A stretch of DNA of 37,436 nt from Streptomyces guryensis (GTDB lineage Bacteria; Actinomycetota; Actinomycetes; Streptomycetales; Streptomycetaceae). A model generated the notes under the pieces. The model saw only the letters and a list, made by a program, of their open reading frames with translations. It was not told where the DNA came from and did no database searches. The first letter of the stretch is position 1, and every line of letters starts with the position of its first letter. The DNA is taken from assembly GCF_021261325.1 (NCBI RefSeq), contig NZ_JAJSBI010000051.1:1-37436 (forward strand). The letters are read 5' to 3'. Shown one piece after another: positions 7,178-14,503 of this stretch. Both the position numbers and the translations under genes were made by a program.

Positions 7178-8782
7178 ATGAGCCAGGAGAAGGTGCCCGT
7201 TCTCATCGTCGGCGGTGGCCTCGCCGGACTGTCAGCCGCCGTCTTCCTCGCCCACCACGGTGTGAAGGCCACACTGATCGAGCGCCACCCCGGTACGTCC
7301 GTCCATCCCAAGGCCCGCGCCATCAACCCGCGCACCATGGAGCTGTACCGCGCGGTCGGCATGGAGGAGCGGGTGCGGGCCGGGCGCTCGCCGATCTCCG
7401 GCAACACCGACCTGGTGCACGTGGAGACCCTCGCCGGCGAAGAGCGGGTCCGCATGCCCAATGCCTCGATCGAGGACATCAGCCGGATCAGCCCCACCCA
7501 GTGGACCCTGATCGACCAGAACCAGCTGGAGCCGATCCTGCGCAAGCGGGCCGAAGAGGTCGGCGTCGACCTGCGCTTCCACACCCGCCTGGAGGCGGTC
7601 GTGGAGGACACCGACGCAGTGACCGCCACGCTCACCGACCTCGGCACCGGCGAGAGCAGCGAACTGCGCGCCTCCTACCTGGTCGCGGCGGACGGCAGCC
7701 GCAGCCCGCTGCGCCGGCTGCTCGGCATAGACGCCCACGGCCGCGGCACGCTCACCAACCTGGTCAGCTTCTTCTTCGACGCCGACCTCACCGACGCCCT
7801 GCGTGGCCGCAAGATCATCGCGGCCTACGTCAACAACCCCCAGGTGCGCGGCACCATCATCCCCATCGACAACGACCGCAAGTGGGTCATCAACGTCTCC
7901 TTCTTCCCGGACAAGGGCCAAAGCGCCGACGACTTCACCCCCGAGCGCTGCGTCGAACTGGTCCGGGCCGCCGTCGGCGTCCCCGACCTGCCGCTGACCA
8001 TCGAGTCGGTCGACATGCCCGCCTGGGACATCTCGGCACGGGTCGCCGACACCTTCGCCCGCGGCCGCTTCCTCATCGCCGGCGACGCGGCCCACGTGAT
8101 GCCGCCCACCGGTGCCTTCGGCGCCAGCACCGGCATCCAGGACGCCTACAACCTGGCCTGGAAGCTCGCCCTCGTGCTGGACGGCAAGGCCGGCGAGCAA
8201 CTGCTGGCCAGCTACGACTCCGAGCGCCGCCCGGTCGCCCAGGAGACCGTGCGGCAGGCCATGCTGCGGTTCGCCGTCCGCGAGGGCAAGGCGTTCGACG
8301 ACGTGGCCAAGGACTTGGTCGACGAGACCACGATGACCTTCGGATACGCCTACCCCGAGGGCGCGTTCGCCGGTGAGGACCCGCAGGCGTGGACCATCAC
8401 CGAAAACCCCGACAAGCCCAGCGGCAGGCCCGGCACCCGTGCCCCGCACGTGATCGTCGAGGGCGAGCACGGCCCCTTCTCCACCACCGATCTCTTCCCG
8501 GTCGGCTTCACCCTGCTGACCGCCGGCCCCGTGGGGCCGTGGGACGCCGCCACCCAGGCCGCCCGCGACCTCGGCCTGGTGCTGACCGTCCGCGGCATCG
8601 GCGAGGGCGGCCACTACGCCGACGTCGAGAACACCTTCACCGAGCGCTACGGCATCGGCGAGGGCGGCGCCGCCCTGGTCCGCCCCGACGGCTTCGTCGC
8701 CTGGCGCTCGGCCGCCGGCCCCGCCGAGGACGTCACCCGGACCGTGACCGAGGTGCTGCGCGGCATCCTCTGCCTGCACTGA
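7178..8782 (+). CDS. FAD-dependent aromatic monooxygenase
   Basis: Complete 534-residue group A flavin monooxygenase. The N-terminal GGGLAGLSAAVFLAHHG dinucleotide fold is at about residues 11-30. A DG motif lies at VAADGSRSPLRRLLG, and the GD motif is Gly302-Asp303 in IAGDAAHVMPPTGAFGASTG. The C-terminal thioredoxin-like domain ends in ALVRPDGFVAWRS. It is strongly similar in layout to the partial enzyme at 1-799 and the opposite-strand enzyme 8921-10510, so the three look like paralogues doing successive oxidations. An AAGGA ribosome site precedes ATG 7178. It ends at a convergent terminator (8861-8898). In known polycyclic xanthone clusters, enzymes of this class carry out hydroxylation and Baeyer-Villiger chemistry; which applies here cannot be read from sequence. 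Confidence 0.92.
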   Translation: MSQEKVPVLIVGGGLAGLSAAVFLAHHGVKATLIERHPGTSVHPKARAINPRTMELYRAVGMEERVRAGRSPISGNTDLVHVETLAGEERVRMPNASIEDISRISPTQWTLIDQNQLEPILRKRAEEVGVDLRFHTRLEAVVEDTDAVTATLTDLGTGESSELRASYLVAADGSRSPLRRLLGIDAHGRGTLTNLVSFFFDADLTDALRGRKIIAAYVNNPQVRGTIIPIDNDRKWVINVSFFPDKGQSADDFTPERCVELVRAAVGVPDLPLTIESVDMPAWDISARVADTFARGRFLIAGDAAHVMPPTGAFGASTGIQDAYNLAWKLALVLDGKAGEQLLASYDSERRPVAQETVRQAMLRFAVREGKAFDDVAKDLVDETTMTFGYAYPEGAFAGEDPQAWTITENPDKPSGRPGTRAPHVIVEGEHGPFSTTDLFPVGFTLLTAGPVGPWDAATQAARDLGLVLTVRGIGEGGHYADVENTFTERYGIGEGGAALVRPDGFVAWRSAAGPAEDVTRTVTEVLRGILCLH

Positions 8783-8860
8783 CCGGCACCACCACGGCCG
8801 ACGAGACGGATCCGGCACCCGTGCCCCACCCCGGCGGCCGGCTCCGTCACCCCCCACATG

Positions 8861-8898
8861 ACTGGGCGCGCCTCCCGGACCCGGGAGGCGCGCCCAGT
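8861..8898. terminator. Bidirectional terminator between convergent monooxygenase genes
   Basis: Perfect 18-bp inverted repeat (outer end ACTGGGCGCGCC, matched by GGCGCGCCCAGT) with only 2 nt at the centre. It lies 78 bp after the stop of the forward gene and 22 bp beyond the stop of the reverse gene. Its symmetry and placement fit termination of both convergent transcripts. Confidence 0.8.
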
Positions 8899-8920
8899 GC
8901 CGTGCGGGGCGGCCGGCCGC

Positions 8921-10510
8921 TCAGACCGGGCGCGACAGCAACCGGTGCACGACCGCCGACAGTTCGACCGCCGGGTCCACGGGCTGCCCGGCCGAACGCC
9001 AGGCCAGGAAGCCGTCGGGGCGGACCAGCGCGGCACCGGAGGCGGTGATGCCGTACTTCTTCGAAAACTCCTCGACCACCTCCGCCGGTTCCTCCCCGCC
9101 CACCCGGTGGAAGGCGAGGTCGATGCCGGTCAGCCGGGACACTCCGCCCGCCGCCCGCTCCCACAGCCCGGCCTCCGGCCCGGCCAGCAGCAGCCAGCCA
9201 CCCGTCAGCAGGTCGTGCAGCGGGGTGTCCGTGCCGCCGGAACGCAGCACGAGGTGGGGGGCACGAGTGCCCGGCCGACCCGACGGCTGGGTGGGGTCCT
9301 CCACCGGGGCGCCGTCGTCCGCGCCGGTCTCGGCGAGCACCGCGCCCGAACGGTAGACGTGCCCGAACAGCACGGTCGTCTCCGGCCGGTGCCGGGCCGC
9401 GGCCTCCTCGTCCAGGCCGCTGCGCTGCAGATAGCGGATCACGCCCTGCTCGACCGTGAACTCGGCGACCGGGATCCGCTCCTCCTCGTAGCTGTCCAGC
9501 AGTTCCACACCGGCCTGCCCGCGCAGCACCAGCGCCAGCTTCCACGCCAGGTTGTGTGCGTCCTGCAGCCCCATGTTGCCGCCGAACCCCCCGGTGGGCG
9601 GCATGATGTGCGCGGCGTCACCGGCCAGCAGGACCCGGCCGGAGCGGAAGCGGTCGGCGACCCGCGCGGCGATCTCCCAGCTGGTGTGGGTCTCCACCGC
9701 GACGTCGAGGTCCGGCACGCCGACCGCGGCCCGCACCATCTCGACGCAGTCCTCCTCGGAGTACTCGGCGTGCGTCTCCTGCGGCGGCAGGCTCGGCGCC
9801 AGCACCCACCGGTCGGAGTCGTCGAGCCGGCCGAGCACGCCCTTGACCCTGTCGTTGCTGACGAAGCAGAGGAAGAAGCGCCGGCCGGCGACGTACTCGT
9901 CCAGCGCGGCGTGGAAGATGATGTTCATCTGGCGGCCGAACACGCCCTGCCCGTGCGTGCCGATGCCCAGCCCGTCTCGGATCGGGCTGCGCACGCCGTC
10001 CGCGGTGACCAGGTAGGCGGCGCGGACGGTGGTCTCGGTGTCGTGCCTCAGATCGCGCAGCACGGCGGTGACCCCGTCGGCGTCCTGCTCGTAGCTCACC
10101 AGCTCGGTGCCGAAGCGGATGTCCGCGCCCAGTTCCTCGGCCTTCGCCCGCAGCACAGGCTCGAAACGGTCCTGCCCGATCAGGGTCCAGCCGGTCGTGC
10201 TCACCTCGTTCGGGTCGTGGCGGAACGGGCCGTCGAACCGGCCGAGTTCGGCCCCGCTCAGCGACTGGACCTGCAGGATGTCGCCGTACTGGGCGTGCGG
10301 GTTCTCCTGTGCGCGCACCGCCGGCTCCAGGCCGAGCGCCCGCATCAGCTCCATCGTGCGGGGGCTGGCCGCCTGCGCGCGCGGATGTGCCGAGATGTGG
10401 GGGTGCCGCTCGACGAGGATCGGCCGGATGCCCTGCTGGGTGAGGAACAGTGCCTGGGCCAGGCCCACCATGCTGCCGCCCACGATCAGTACGTCGGTTC
10501 GCTCAGCCAC
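8921..10510 (-). CDS. FAD-dependent aromatic monooxygenase (opposite strand)
   Basis: A 529-residue group A flavin monooxygenase. The start is GTG 10510, giving VAERTDVLIVGGSMVGLAQALFL directly before the FAD motif; a GGAG ribosome site (AAGGAGCAC) lies about 8 bp upstream. Longer in-frame extensions to 10753 would cross the shared promoter and look non-coding. The FAD second motif is LAGDAAHIMPPTGGFGGNMGLQD. The C-terminal thioredoxin-like domain contains LVRPDGFLAWRS. It is a paralogue of the enzymes at 1-799 and 7178-8782. It is the only biosynthetic enzyme here on the minus strand and is divergent from the operon starting at 10741, sharing a 230-bp gap with a SARP-type repeat array. Confidence 0.92.
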   Translation of the reverse strand: MAERTDVLIVGGSMVGLAQALFLTQQGIRPILVERHPHISAHPRAQAASPRTMELMRALGLEPAVRAQENPHAQYGDILQVQSLSGAELGRFDGPFRHDPNEVSTTGWTLIGQDRFEPVLRAKAEELGADIRFGTELVSYEQDADGVTAVLRDLRHDTETTVRAAYLVTADGVRSPIRDGLGIGTHGQGVFGRQMNIIFHAALDEYVAGRRFFLCFVSNDRVKGVLGRLDDSDRWVLAPSLPPQETHAEYSEEDCVEMVRAAVGVPDLDVAVETHTSWEIAARVADRFRSGRVLLAGDAAHIMPPTGGFGGNMGLQDAHNLAWKLALVLRGQAGVELLDSYEEERIPVAEFTVEQGVIRYLQRSGLDEEAAARHRPETTVLFGHVYRSGAVLAETGADDGAPVEDPTQPSGRPGTRAPHLVLRSGGTDTPLHDLLTGGWLLLAGPEAGLWERAAGGVSRLTGIDLAFHRVGGEEPAEVVEEFSKKYGITASGAALVRPDGFLAWRSAGQPVDPAVELSAVVHRLLSRPV

Positions 10511-10651
10511 CGGATGTGCTCCTTGTCTCGATGCCGTCGTGCCCGGGGTACTGGGTGGACCCGATTCCGGACAGTCCCGGCCAGCCAACAGCCCCGCCCT
10601 CGAGGCCCGCTCGGACGGCGCCCGCGCCCCACACCGGTTGCGACGGGGGGC

Positions 10652-10680
10652 GTCCAGACCGGTTCGAGCCGCGTACGAGG
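10652..10680 (+). promoter_or_regulatory. SARP-type triple heptamer array (copy 1)
   Basis: Three heptamers at exact 11-bp intervals: GTCCAGA (10652), TTCGAGC (10663), TACGAGG (10674). Direct TCGAGC-like heptamers one helical turn apart are the known binding pattern of Streptomyces antibiotic regulatory proteins (ActII-ORF4, DnrI). A second array with the same order and spacing lies at 13628-13656. This copy lies in the 230-bp divergent gap between the minus-strand monooxygenase and the operon at 10741. I see nothing else clear in that gap. No SARP gene is in the window. Confidence 0.68.
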
Positions 10681-10740
10681 AACCGCTGCGATCGTCGAAC
10701 CGCTCATGACGTTGGGAAGCCGGACGAAAGGCCGCAGGCC

Positions 10741-11193
10741 GTGGTGGAGACACTGAGTGTGCTGGTGCTGTTGGGCACCGGCCTGGTGGCGGGGGTGCTG
10801 TTCGCCGTGGCGATCAGTGTCATGCCCGCCCTGATCGCGATGACCCCCGACCGCTATGTGGACACCCACAAGCTGCTCGGCAAGCGCTACGACCGGATCA
10901 TGCCGTTCATCGTGAGCGGTTCGGTCATCGTGGACGCCGCCTTCGCGGTGCGCGCGGACCACGCCGGGCCGCGTGCCCTGTTCATCGCCGGCGCGCTCGC
11001 CATGGCCGGTGTGGCGGTCGTCTCCCAGACGCGCAACGTGCCCATCAACAACCGGGTCAAGAAGACCCGGCCGGAGGACCTCGGCCCCGGCTGGGCGGAC
11101 CCGCGCCGCCAGTGGCGTGACTGGCACCTGCTGCGCACCTGCTTCGCGATCGCCGGCTGCACCCTGACCGCCGCCGCGGTGGTCCTGTCATGA
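10741..11193 (+). CDS. DUF1772 / anthrone-oxygenase-like small membrane protein
   Basis: About 150 residues with four predicted membrane helices: an N-terminal LSVLVLLGTGLVAGVLFAVAISVMPAL segment, a central pair, and a C-terminal LLRTCFAIAGCTLTAAAVVLS. The pattern, including SQTRNVPINNRV before a loop and RRQWRDWHLLRT before the last helix, matches the DUF1772 family, which includes cofactor-independent anthrone oxygenases. It may oxidise an anthrone-like ring to a quinone at the membrane. The start is GTG 10741 or 10744, with GAAAGG about 7-10 bp upstream. Its stop overlaps the next start (ATGA at 11190-11193), so it is translationally coupled to the oxidoreductase-like gene and, through that, to the amide synthetase. 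It lies directly downstream of the SARP-type array. Confidence 0.8.
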   Translation: MVETLSVLVLLGTGLVAGVLFAVAISVMPALIAMTPDRYVDTHKLLGKRYDRIMPFIVSGSVIVDAAFAVRADHAGPRALFIAGALAMAGVAVVSQTRNVPINNRVKKTRPEDLGPGWADPRRQWRDWHLLRTCFAIAGCTLTAAAVVLS

Positions 11194-11738
11194 CGGCGGC
11201 GACCGGACAGCCGGCCATCACGCTCCCGCGCATCAGCCGTGCACCGCGCGACGACAAGGAGCAGGCGGCCGCCAACGCCAGGATGACCGCCCTGCTGTCC
11301 CAGCCCAACCCCGGCCAAGTCGCCACGCATCTGGCACTGGTCCACTTCACCGGGCGGCGCAGCGGACAGCCGTACACCGTGCCGGCGGGCGTGCACCGTC
11401 TGGACGGCGCCCTGTACCTGGCCACCTCCAGCTCCTGGCGGCACAACTTCACCCCCGCCGCCGACGGAGAGCTCACCTGGCAGGGCCGGCGCACCCCGGC
11501 CCGTTTCCGGTTGGTCACCGACCCCGGCCTGACCGCCCGCGGCTACCTGGAGCTCTGGCAGCGCTACGGCCGCGAAACCGGCCCGCGCCGCCTGGGCATC
11601 ACCGTGACCGACGGGCCCGAGCCCACCCTGGACGACTTCCGGGCCGCCGTCGCCGACGTCCCGCTCACCCTTGTCGCCGTCACTCTCGACACCGGCGACA
11701 CCGCTGAACTCGCCGTGAATGAGAGGACCTCCCGATGA
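11190..11738 (+). CDS. Deazaflavin (F420)-dependent nitroreductase-like / DDN-family protein
   Basis: A 182-residue protein with the compact split-beta-barrel look of the DDN/F420-dependent oxidoreductase family. The segment LALVHFTGRRSGQPYTVPAGVHRLDGALYLATSSSWRHNF corresponds to the T-x-GRKSG...P cofactor-binding region, and a typical W...G..R beta hairpin follows. Some family members bind F420 and reduce quinones or enones; others bind FMN or haem, so the cofactor is not certain. It is coupled on both sides by ATGA overlaps (with DUF1772 at 11190 and the amide synthetase at 11735), so the three products are probably made in fixed ratio. Possible job: reduction of a quinone or double bond in the polyketide. 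Confidence 0.68.
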   Translation: MTAATGQPAITLPRISRAPRDDKEQAAANARMTALLSQPNPGQVATHLALVHFTGRRSGQPYTVPAGVHRLDGALYLATSSSWRHNFTPAADGELTWQGRRTPARFRLVTDPGLTARGYLELWQRYGRETGPRRLGITVTDGPEPTLDDFRAAVADVPLTLVAVTLDTGDTAELAVNERTSR

Positions 11739-13612
11739 GCGCAATCGCCGGCTGGGTCGACTTCCAGCGGGACTTGTCCCCGCAGACCAGCGTCGTGGAG
11801 GCCATGGCAGCCACCCTCGCGCACCGCGGACCCGACGGCCGGGGCGTCTGGGCGGAGGGCCACGCCGCGCTCGCCCACCGCCGCCTGGCCCTGCTGGACG
11901 TGACCGACACCGGCCGCCAGCCCGTCGTGCACCGCACCGAGGGCGACACACCCGTCACGGTGCTCACCCTGGACGGCGCGATCACCAACCACGACGAACT
12001 GCGTGCCGAACTGGCCGCCAAGGGCCACCGCTTCGCCGGCGGCGGCGACGCCGAGACCGCCCTGCACGCCTACCTGGAGTGGGGCACCGCCTTCCTCACC
12101 CGCCTGGAGGGCCTGTTCGCCCTCGCGGTGTGGGACGTGCGCCGCCAGGAGCTGCTGCTGGCCCGCGACCGCCTCGGCGTCAAGCCTCTGTGCTACTACC
12201 CGACGCCCACCGGCGTGCTGTTCGGCTCCGAGCCCAAGGCTCTGCTCGCCCACCCCGACGTCGCTCCCGTCGTCGACGCCGACGGCCTGCGCGAACTGTT
12301 CGCGCACAGTCGCAAGCCCGGCACCGGCGTCTTCCGCGGCACACGGGAGGTCGTACCCGGCCATGTGCTCGTCGTACGCCCTCCCGGCAGCACCGAGCAG
12401 CGCTACTGGTCGCTGCCGGCCCGGCAGCACACCGACAGCCTCGAGGACACCATCACCACCGTCCGCGGTCTGCTCGCCTCCGCCGTCACCGGCCATCTGC
12501 GCGCCGACGTGCCCGTGGGCGCCATGCTCTCCGGCGGCATCGACTCCAGCGCCCTGACCGCCCTGGCACACCGGACCCTCACCGCCACCGGTGCCGGCCC
12601 GCTGCGCAGCTTCTCGGTGAACTTCACCGGTTACACCGAGAACTTCGAGCCGCACCCCACGATGCGCTCCACCCCGGACGCCCCCTACGCGGCGCTCGCC
12701 GCCGAGCACATCGGCTCGCAGCACACCGAGATCCTCTTGGACACCGCGGCGCTCACCGACCCGGCCGTGCACGCCATGTCCCTGCGCAGCCAGGACGCCC
12801 CCTCCCCGCTCGGGGACATGGACGTCTCCCTCATCCGGTTCTTCGCCCGGCTGCGTGAGGCCGGCTTCGCCGCCGTCCTGTCCGGCGAGACCGCCGACGA
12901 GGTCTTCAACGGCTACTTCTGGGCCTACGACCCGGGGCACAGCAACTCCCAGACGTTCCCCTGGGTGTCCTTCGAACGCGGCCACGACGCCGCCGCGGGC
13001 GGCCTGGGCACCTCCATGATCGACCGCCGGCTGCGCAAGGACCTCGACTTCCTCGGCTACGCCGACCAGCACTACCGCGACGCCCTCACCGAAGTCCCGC
13101 ACATTGACGGCGACACCCCGGCCGAACGCCGGGCCCGCGAGGTCACCTACCTCGCCCTCACCCGCTGGGCACCCACGCACCTCGACCGCGCCGACCGCAT
13201 GAGCATGGCCCACGGCGTGCAGCTGCGGCCCCCGTTCTGCGACCGGGCCCTGGTGGAGTACGTCTACAACGTGCCTGCCGCCTTCAAGCGCGTGGACGGC
13301 GTGGAGAAGAGCCTGCTGCGTTCCGCGGTCGCCGACCTGCTGCCCGAGCCGGTGTTGCGCCGCAAGAAGAGCGCCTACCCGACCACCCAGGAAGCGGCCT
13401 ACGGCGACTTCGTGCGCCAGCGGTTCATCGAACTGGCCACCGACCGCGGCGCGGCCGTCGCGGGCCTGCTGGACGCCACCGCCACCGCGGCGGCCGCCGA
13501 CGCCGACAAGGCCCCCGAGGGCGCCTTCGCGTGGGTCGAGCGGGCCAGCATGGAGATGGTGCTGCAGCTGGAGACCTGGCTGACCGACTACCGCATCGAC
13601 CTGAAGCTGTGA
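11735..13612 (+). CDS. Asparagine-synthetase-like amide synthetase lacking the glutaminase cysteine
   Basis: A 625-residue AsnB-type protein. Residues 1 to about 210 form the N-terminal glutaminase-like (Ntn) domain and about 230-610 the ATP-binding synthetase domain. The PP-loop SGGIDS is at residues 266-271, and the catalytic region LSGETADEVFNGYFWAYDP follows near 385-405. Family enzymes activate a carboxylate as an acyl-adenylate and form an amide. The normal start Met-Cys-Gly-Ile is here Met-Ser-Ala-Ile, so the Cys2 nucleophile that hydrolyses glutamine is missing. Related amide synthetases occur in pradimicin, fredericamycin and xantholipin clusters, where they amidate the polyketide acid. 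With no Cys2, ammonia or an amine (amino acid) is the likely nucleophile. It is coupled to the preceding gene by ATGA. Confidence 0.9.
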   Translation: MSAIAGWVDFQRDLSPQTSVVEAMAATLAHRGPDGRGVWAEGHAALAHRRLALLDVTDTGRQPVVHRTEGDTPVTVLTLDGAITNHDELRAELAAKGHRFAGGGDAETALHAYLEWGTAFLTRLEGLFALAVWDVRRQELLLARDRLGVKPLCYYPTPTGVLFGSEPKALLAHPDVAPVVDADGLRELFAHSRKPGTGVFRGTREVVPGHVLVVRPPGSTEQRYWSLPARQHTDSLEDTITTVRGLLASAVTGHLRADVPVGAMLSGGIDSSALTALAHRTLTATGAGPLRSFSVNFTGYTENFEPHPTMRSTPDAPYAALAAEHIGSQHTEILLDTAALTDPAVHAMSLRSQDAPSPLGDMDVSLIRFFARLREAGFAAVLSGETADEVFNGYFWAYDPGHSNSQTFPWVSFERGHDAAAGGLGTSMIDRRLRKDLDFLGYADQHYRDALTEVPHIDGDTPAERRAREVTYLALTRWAPTHLDRADRMSMAHGVQLRPPFCDRALVEYVYNVPAAFKRVDGVEKSLLRSAVADLLPEPVLRRKKSAYPTTQEAAYGDFVRQRFIELATDRGAAVAGLLDATATAAAADADKAPEGAFAWVERASMEMVLQLETWLTDYRIDLKL

Positions 13613-13627
13613 CTTCCCCGGCCGCCG

Positions 13628-13656
13628 GTCCAGACCGTTTCAAGACAGCTTCGAGA
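13628..13656 (+). promoter_or_regulatory. SARP-type triple heptamer array (copy 2)
   Basis: GTCCAGA (13628), TTCAAGA (13639) and TTCGAGA (13650) at 11-bp steps. Element order matches copy 1 at 10652-10680, including the first 10 bases. It begins 15 bp after the amide synthetase stop and ends 47 bp before the TcmI-type cyclase. It probably drives the 13704-19683 operon that carries the minimal PKS. Confidence 0.68.
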
Positions 13657-13703
13657 GCCGCCCACGAAGGTGGAGCAACGACCGAAGAAGCCAGGAGGGC
13701 AAC

Positions 13704-14075
13704 GTGCACCGCACACTGATCGTGGCGCGGATGAACCTCGCCGACGCCGAGGGCGTCGCCAAGGTCTTCGCGGACTCCGACTCGACCGACCTGCCGCACA
13801 TGGTGGGTGTCTCCCGGCGGACCCTGTTCGCCTTCCACGACCTGTACTTCCACCTCGTGGAGGCCGAGCAGGACATCGGCCCGAACCTGTACAAGGCGCG
13901 CAGCCACCCGCTGTACGACGACATCAACACCCGCCTGCAGGAGTTCATCTCCCCCTACGACCCGAACTGGCGTGAGCCGCGCGATGCGATGGCCGTGCCG
14001 TTCTACACATGGACCCCGCAGGACGGCCCCGTCACCACCAAGCCGTCCGGCCCCACCCTGGGCGGCACCCGATGA
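13704..14075 (+). CDS. TcmI-family polyketide cyclase
   Basis: A 123-residue single-domain protein of the TcmI family (dimeric ferredoxin-like fold), which closes later rings of aromatic polyketides. The start MHRTLIVARMNLADAEGVAKVFADSD and the central PHMVGVSRRTLFAFHDLYFHLVE are characteristic, and conserved residues of the cavity (RTLF, DLYFH) are visible. The C-terminal part has the common SPYDPNWREPRDAMAVPFYTW tail. Start GTG 13704 has AGGAGGG about 6 bp upstream. It is the first gene of the PKS operon, after a SARP-type array, and is coupled to the cupin by ATGA (14072-14075). A TcmI-type plus cupin cyclase pair is a hallmark of pentangular polyphenol clusters (PdmK/PdmL in pradimicin). 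Confidence 0.92.
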   Translation: MHRTLIVARMNLADAEGVAKVFADSDSTDLPHMVGVSRRTLFAFHDLYFHLVEAEQDIGPNLYKARSHPLYDDINTRLQEFISPYDPNWREPRDAMAVPFYTWTPQDGPVTTKPSGPTLGGTR

Positions 14076-14503
14076 CCACAGCGGCCCACACCGCCAAGGT
14101 GAACCTGGAAGAGGTCGTCGCCAACCGCAAGCGCGGCGGTGACATCCGCATCACCCTCAGCCCCCGCACCGTCGGCTGCACCTCCGGCTTCGGCGGAACC
14201 CTGCGGCTCGGCCCCGGAGAGTTCGTCACCGAGCACCTGCACCCGTACTCAGAGGAGTTCCTGCACGTCGTCTCCGGCGAGCTGAGCATCACGCTGGACG
14301 GCGAGCCGGTCGCCCTCGGCCCCGGCGACTCCCTGCTCGTGCCCATCGGGGTGCGGCACCGGCTGGTCAACACCGGCCAGGAGGCGGCGCAGGTGGTCTT
14401 CCACCTCTCCCCGCTGGCGCCGCGCCCGGAACTCGGCCACGTCGACACCGAGACGCCGCTCGTCGAGGGCGGCACCAACCCGGACGTCGGAGGCCCCCGA
14501 TGA
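14072..14503 (+). CDS. Cupin-domain polyketide cyclase
   Basis: A 143-residue single cupin. The first cupin motif lies in GEFVTEHLHPYSEEFLHVVSGE with the HxH, Glu and later His metal ligands. The second is GDSLLVPIGVRHRLVN, a near-perfect match to G(X)5PxG(X)2H(X)3N. It is therefore expected to bind a divalent metal in a small beta barrel. Cupin proteins coded beside TcmI-type cyclases in pentangular clusters take part in closing the last rings, probably with their cyclase partner. It starts inside the stop of the cyclase gene (ATGA) and ends inside the start of KS-alpha (ATGA 14500-14503), so cyclases and ketosynthase are translationally coupled. Confidence 0.9.
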   Translation: MTTAAHTAKVNLEEVVANRKRGGDIRITLSPRTVGCTSGFGGTLRLGPGEFVTEHLHPYSEEFLHVVSGELSITLDGEPVALGPGDSLLVPIGVRHRLVNTGQEAAQVVFHLSPLAPRPELGHVDTETPLVEGGTNPDVGGPR

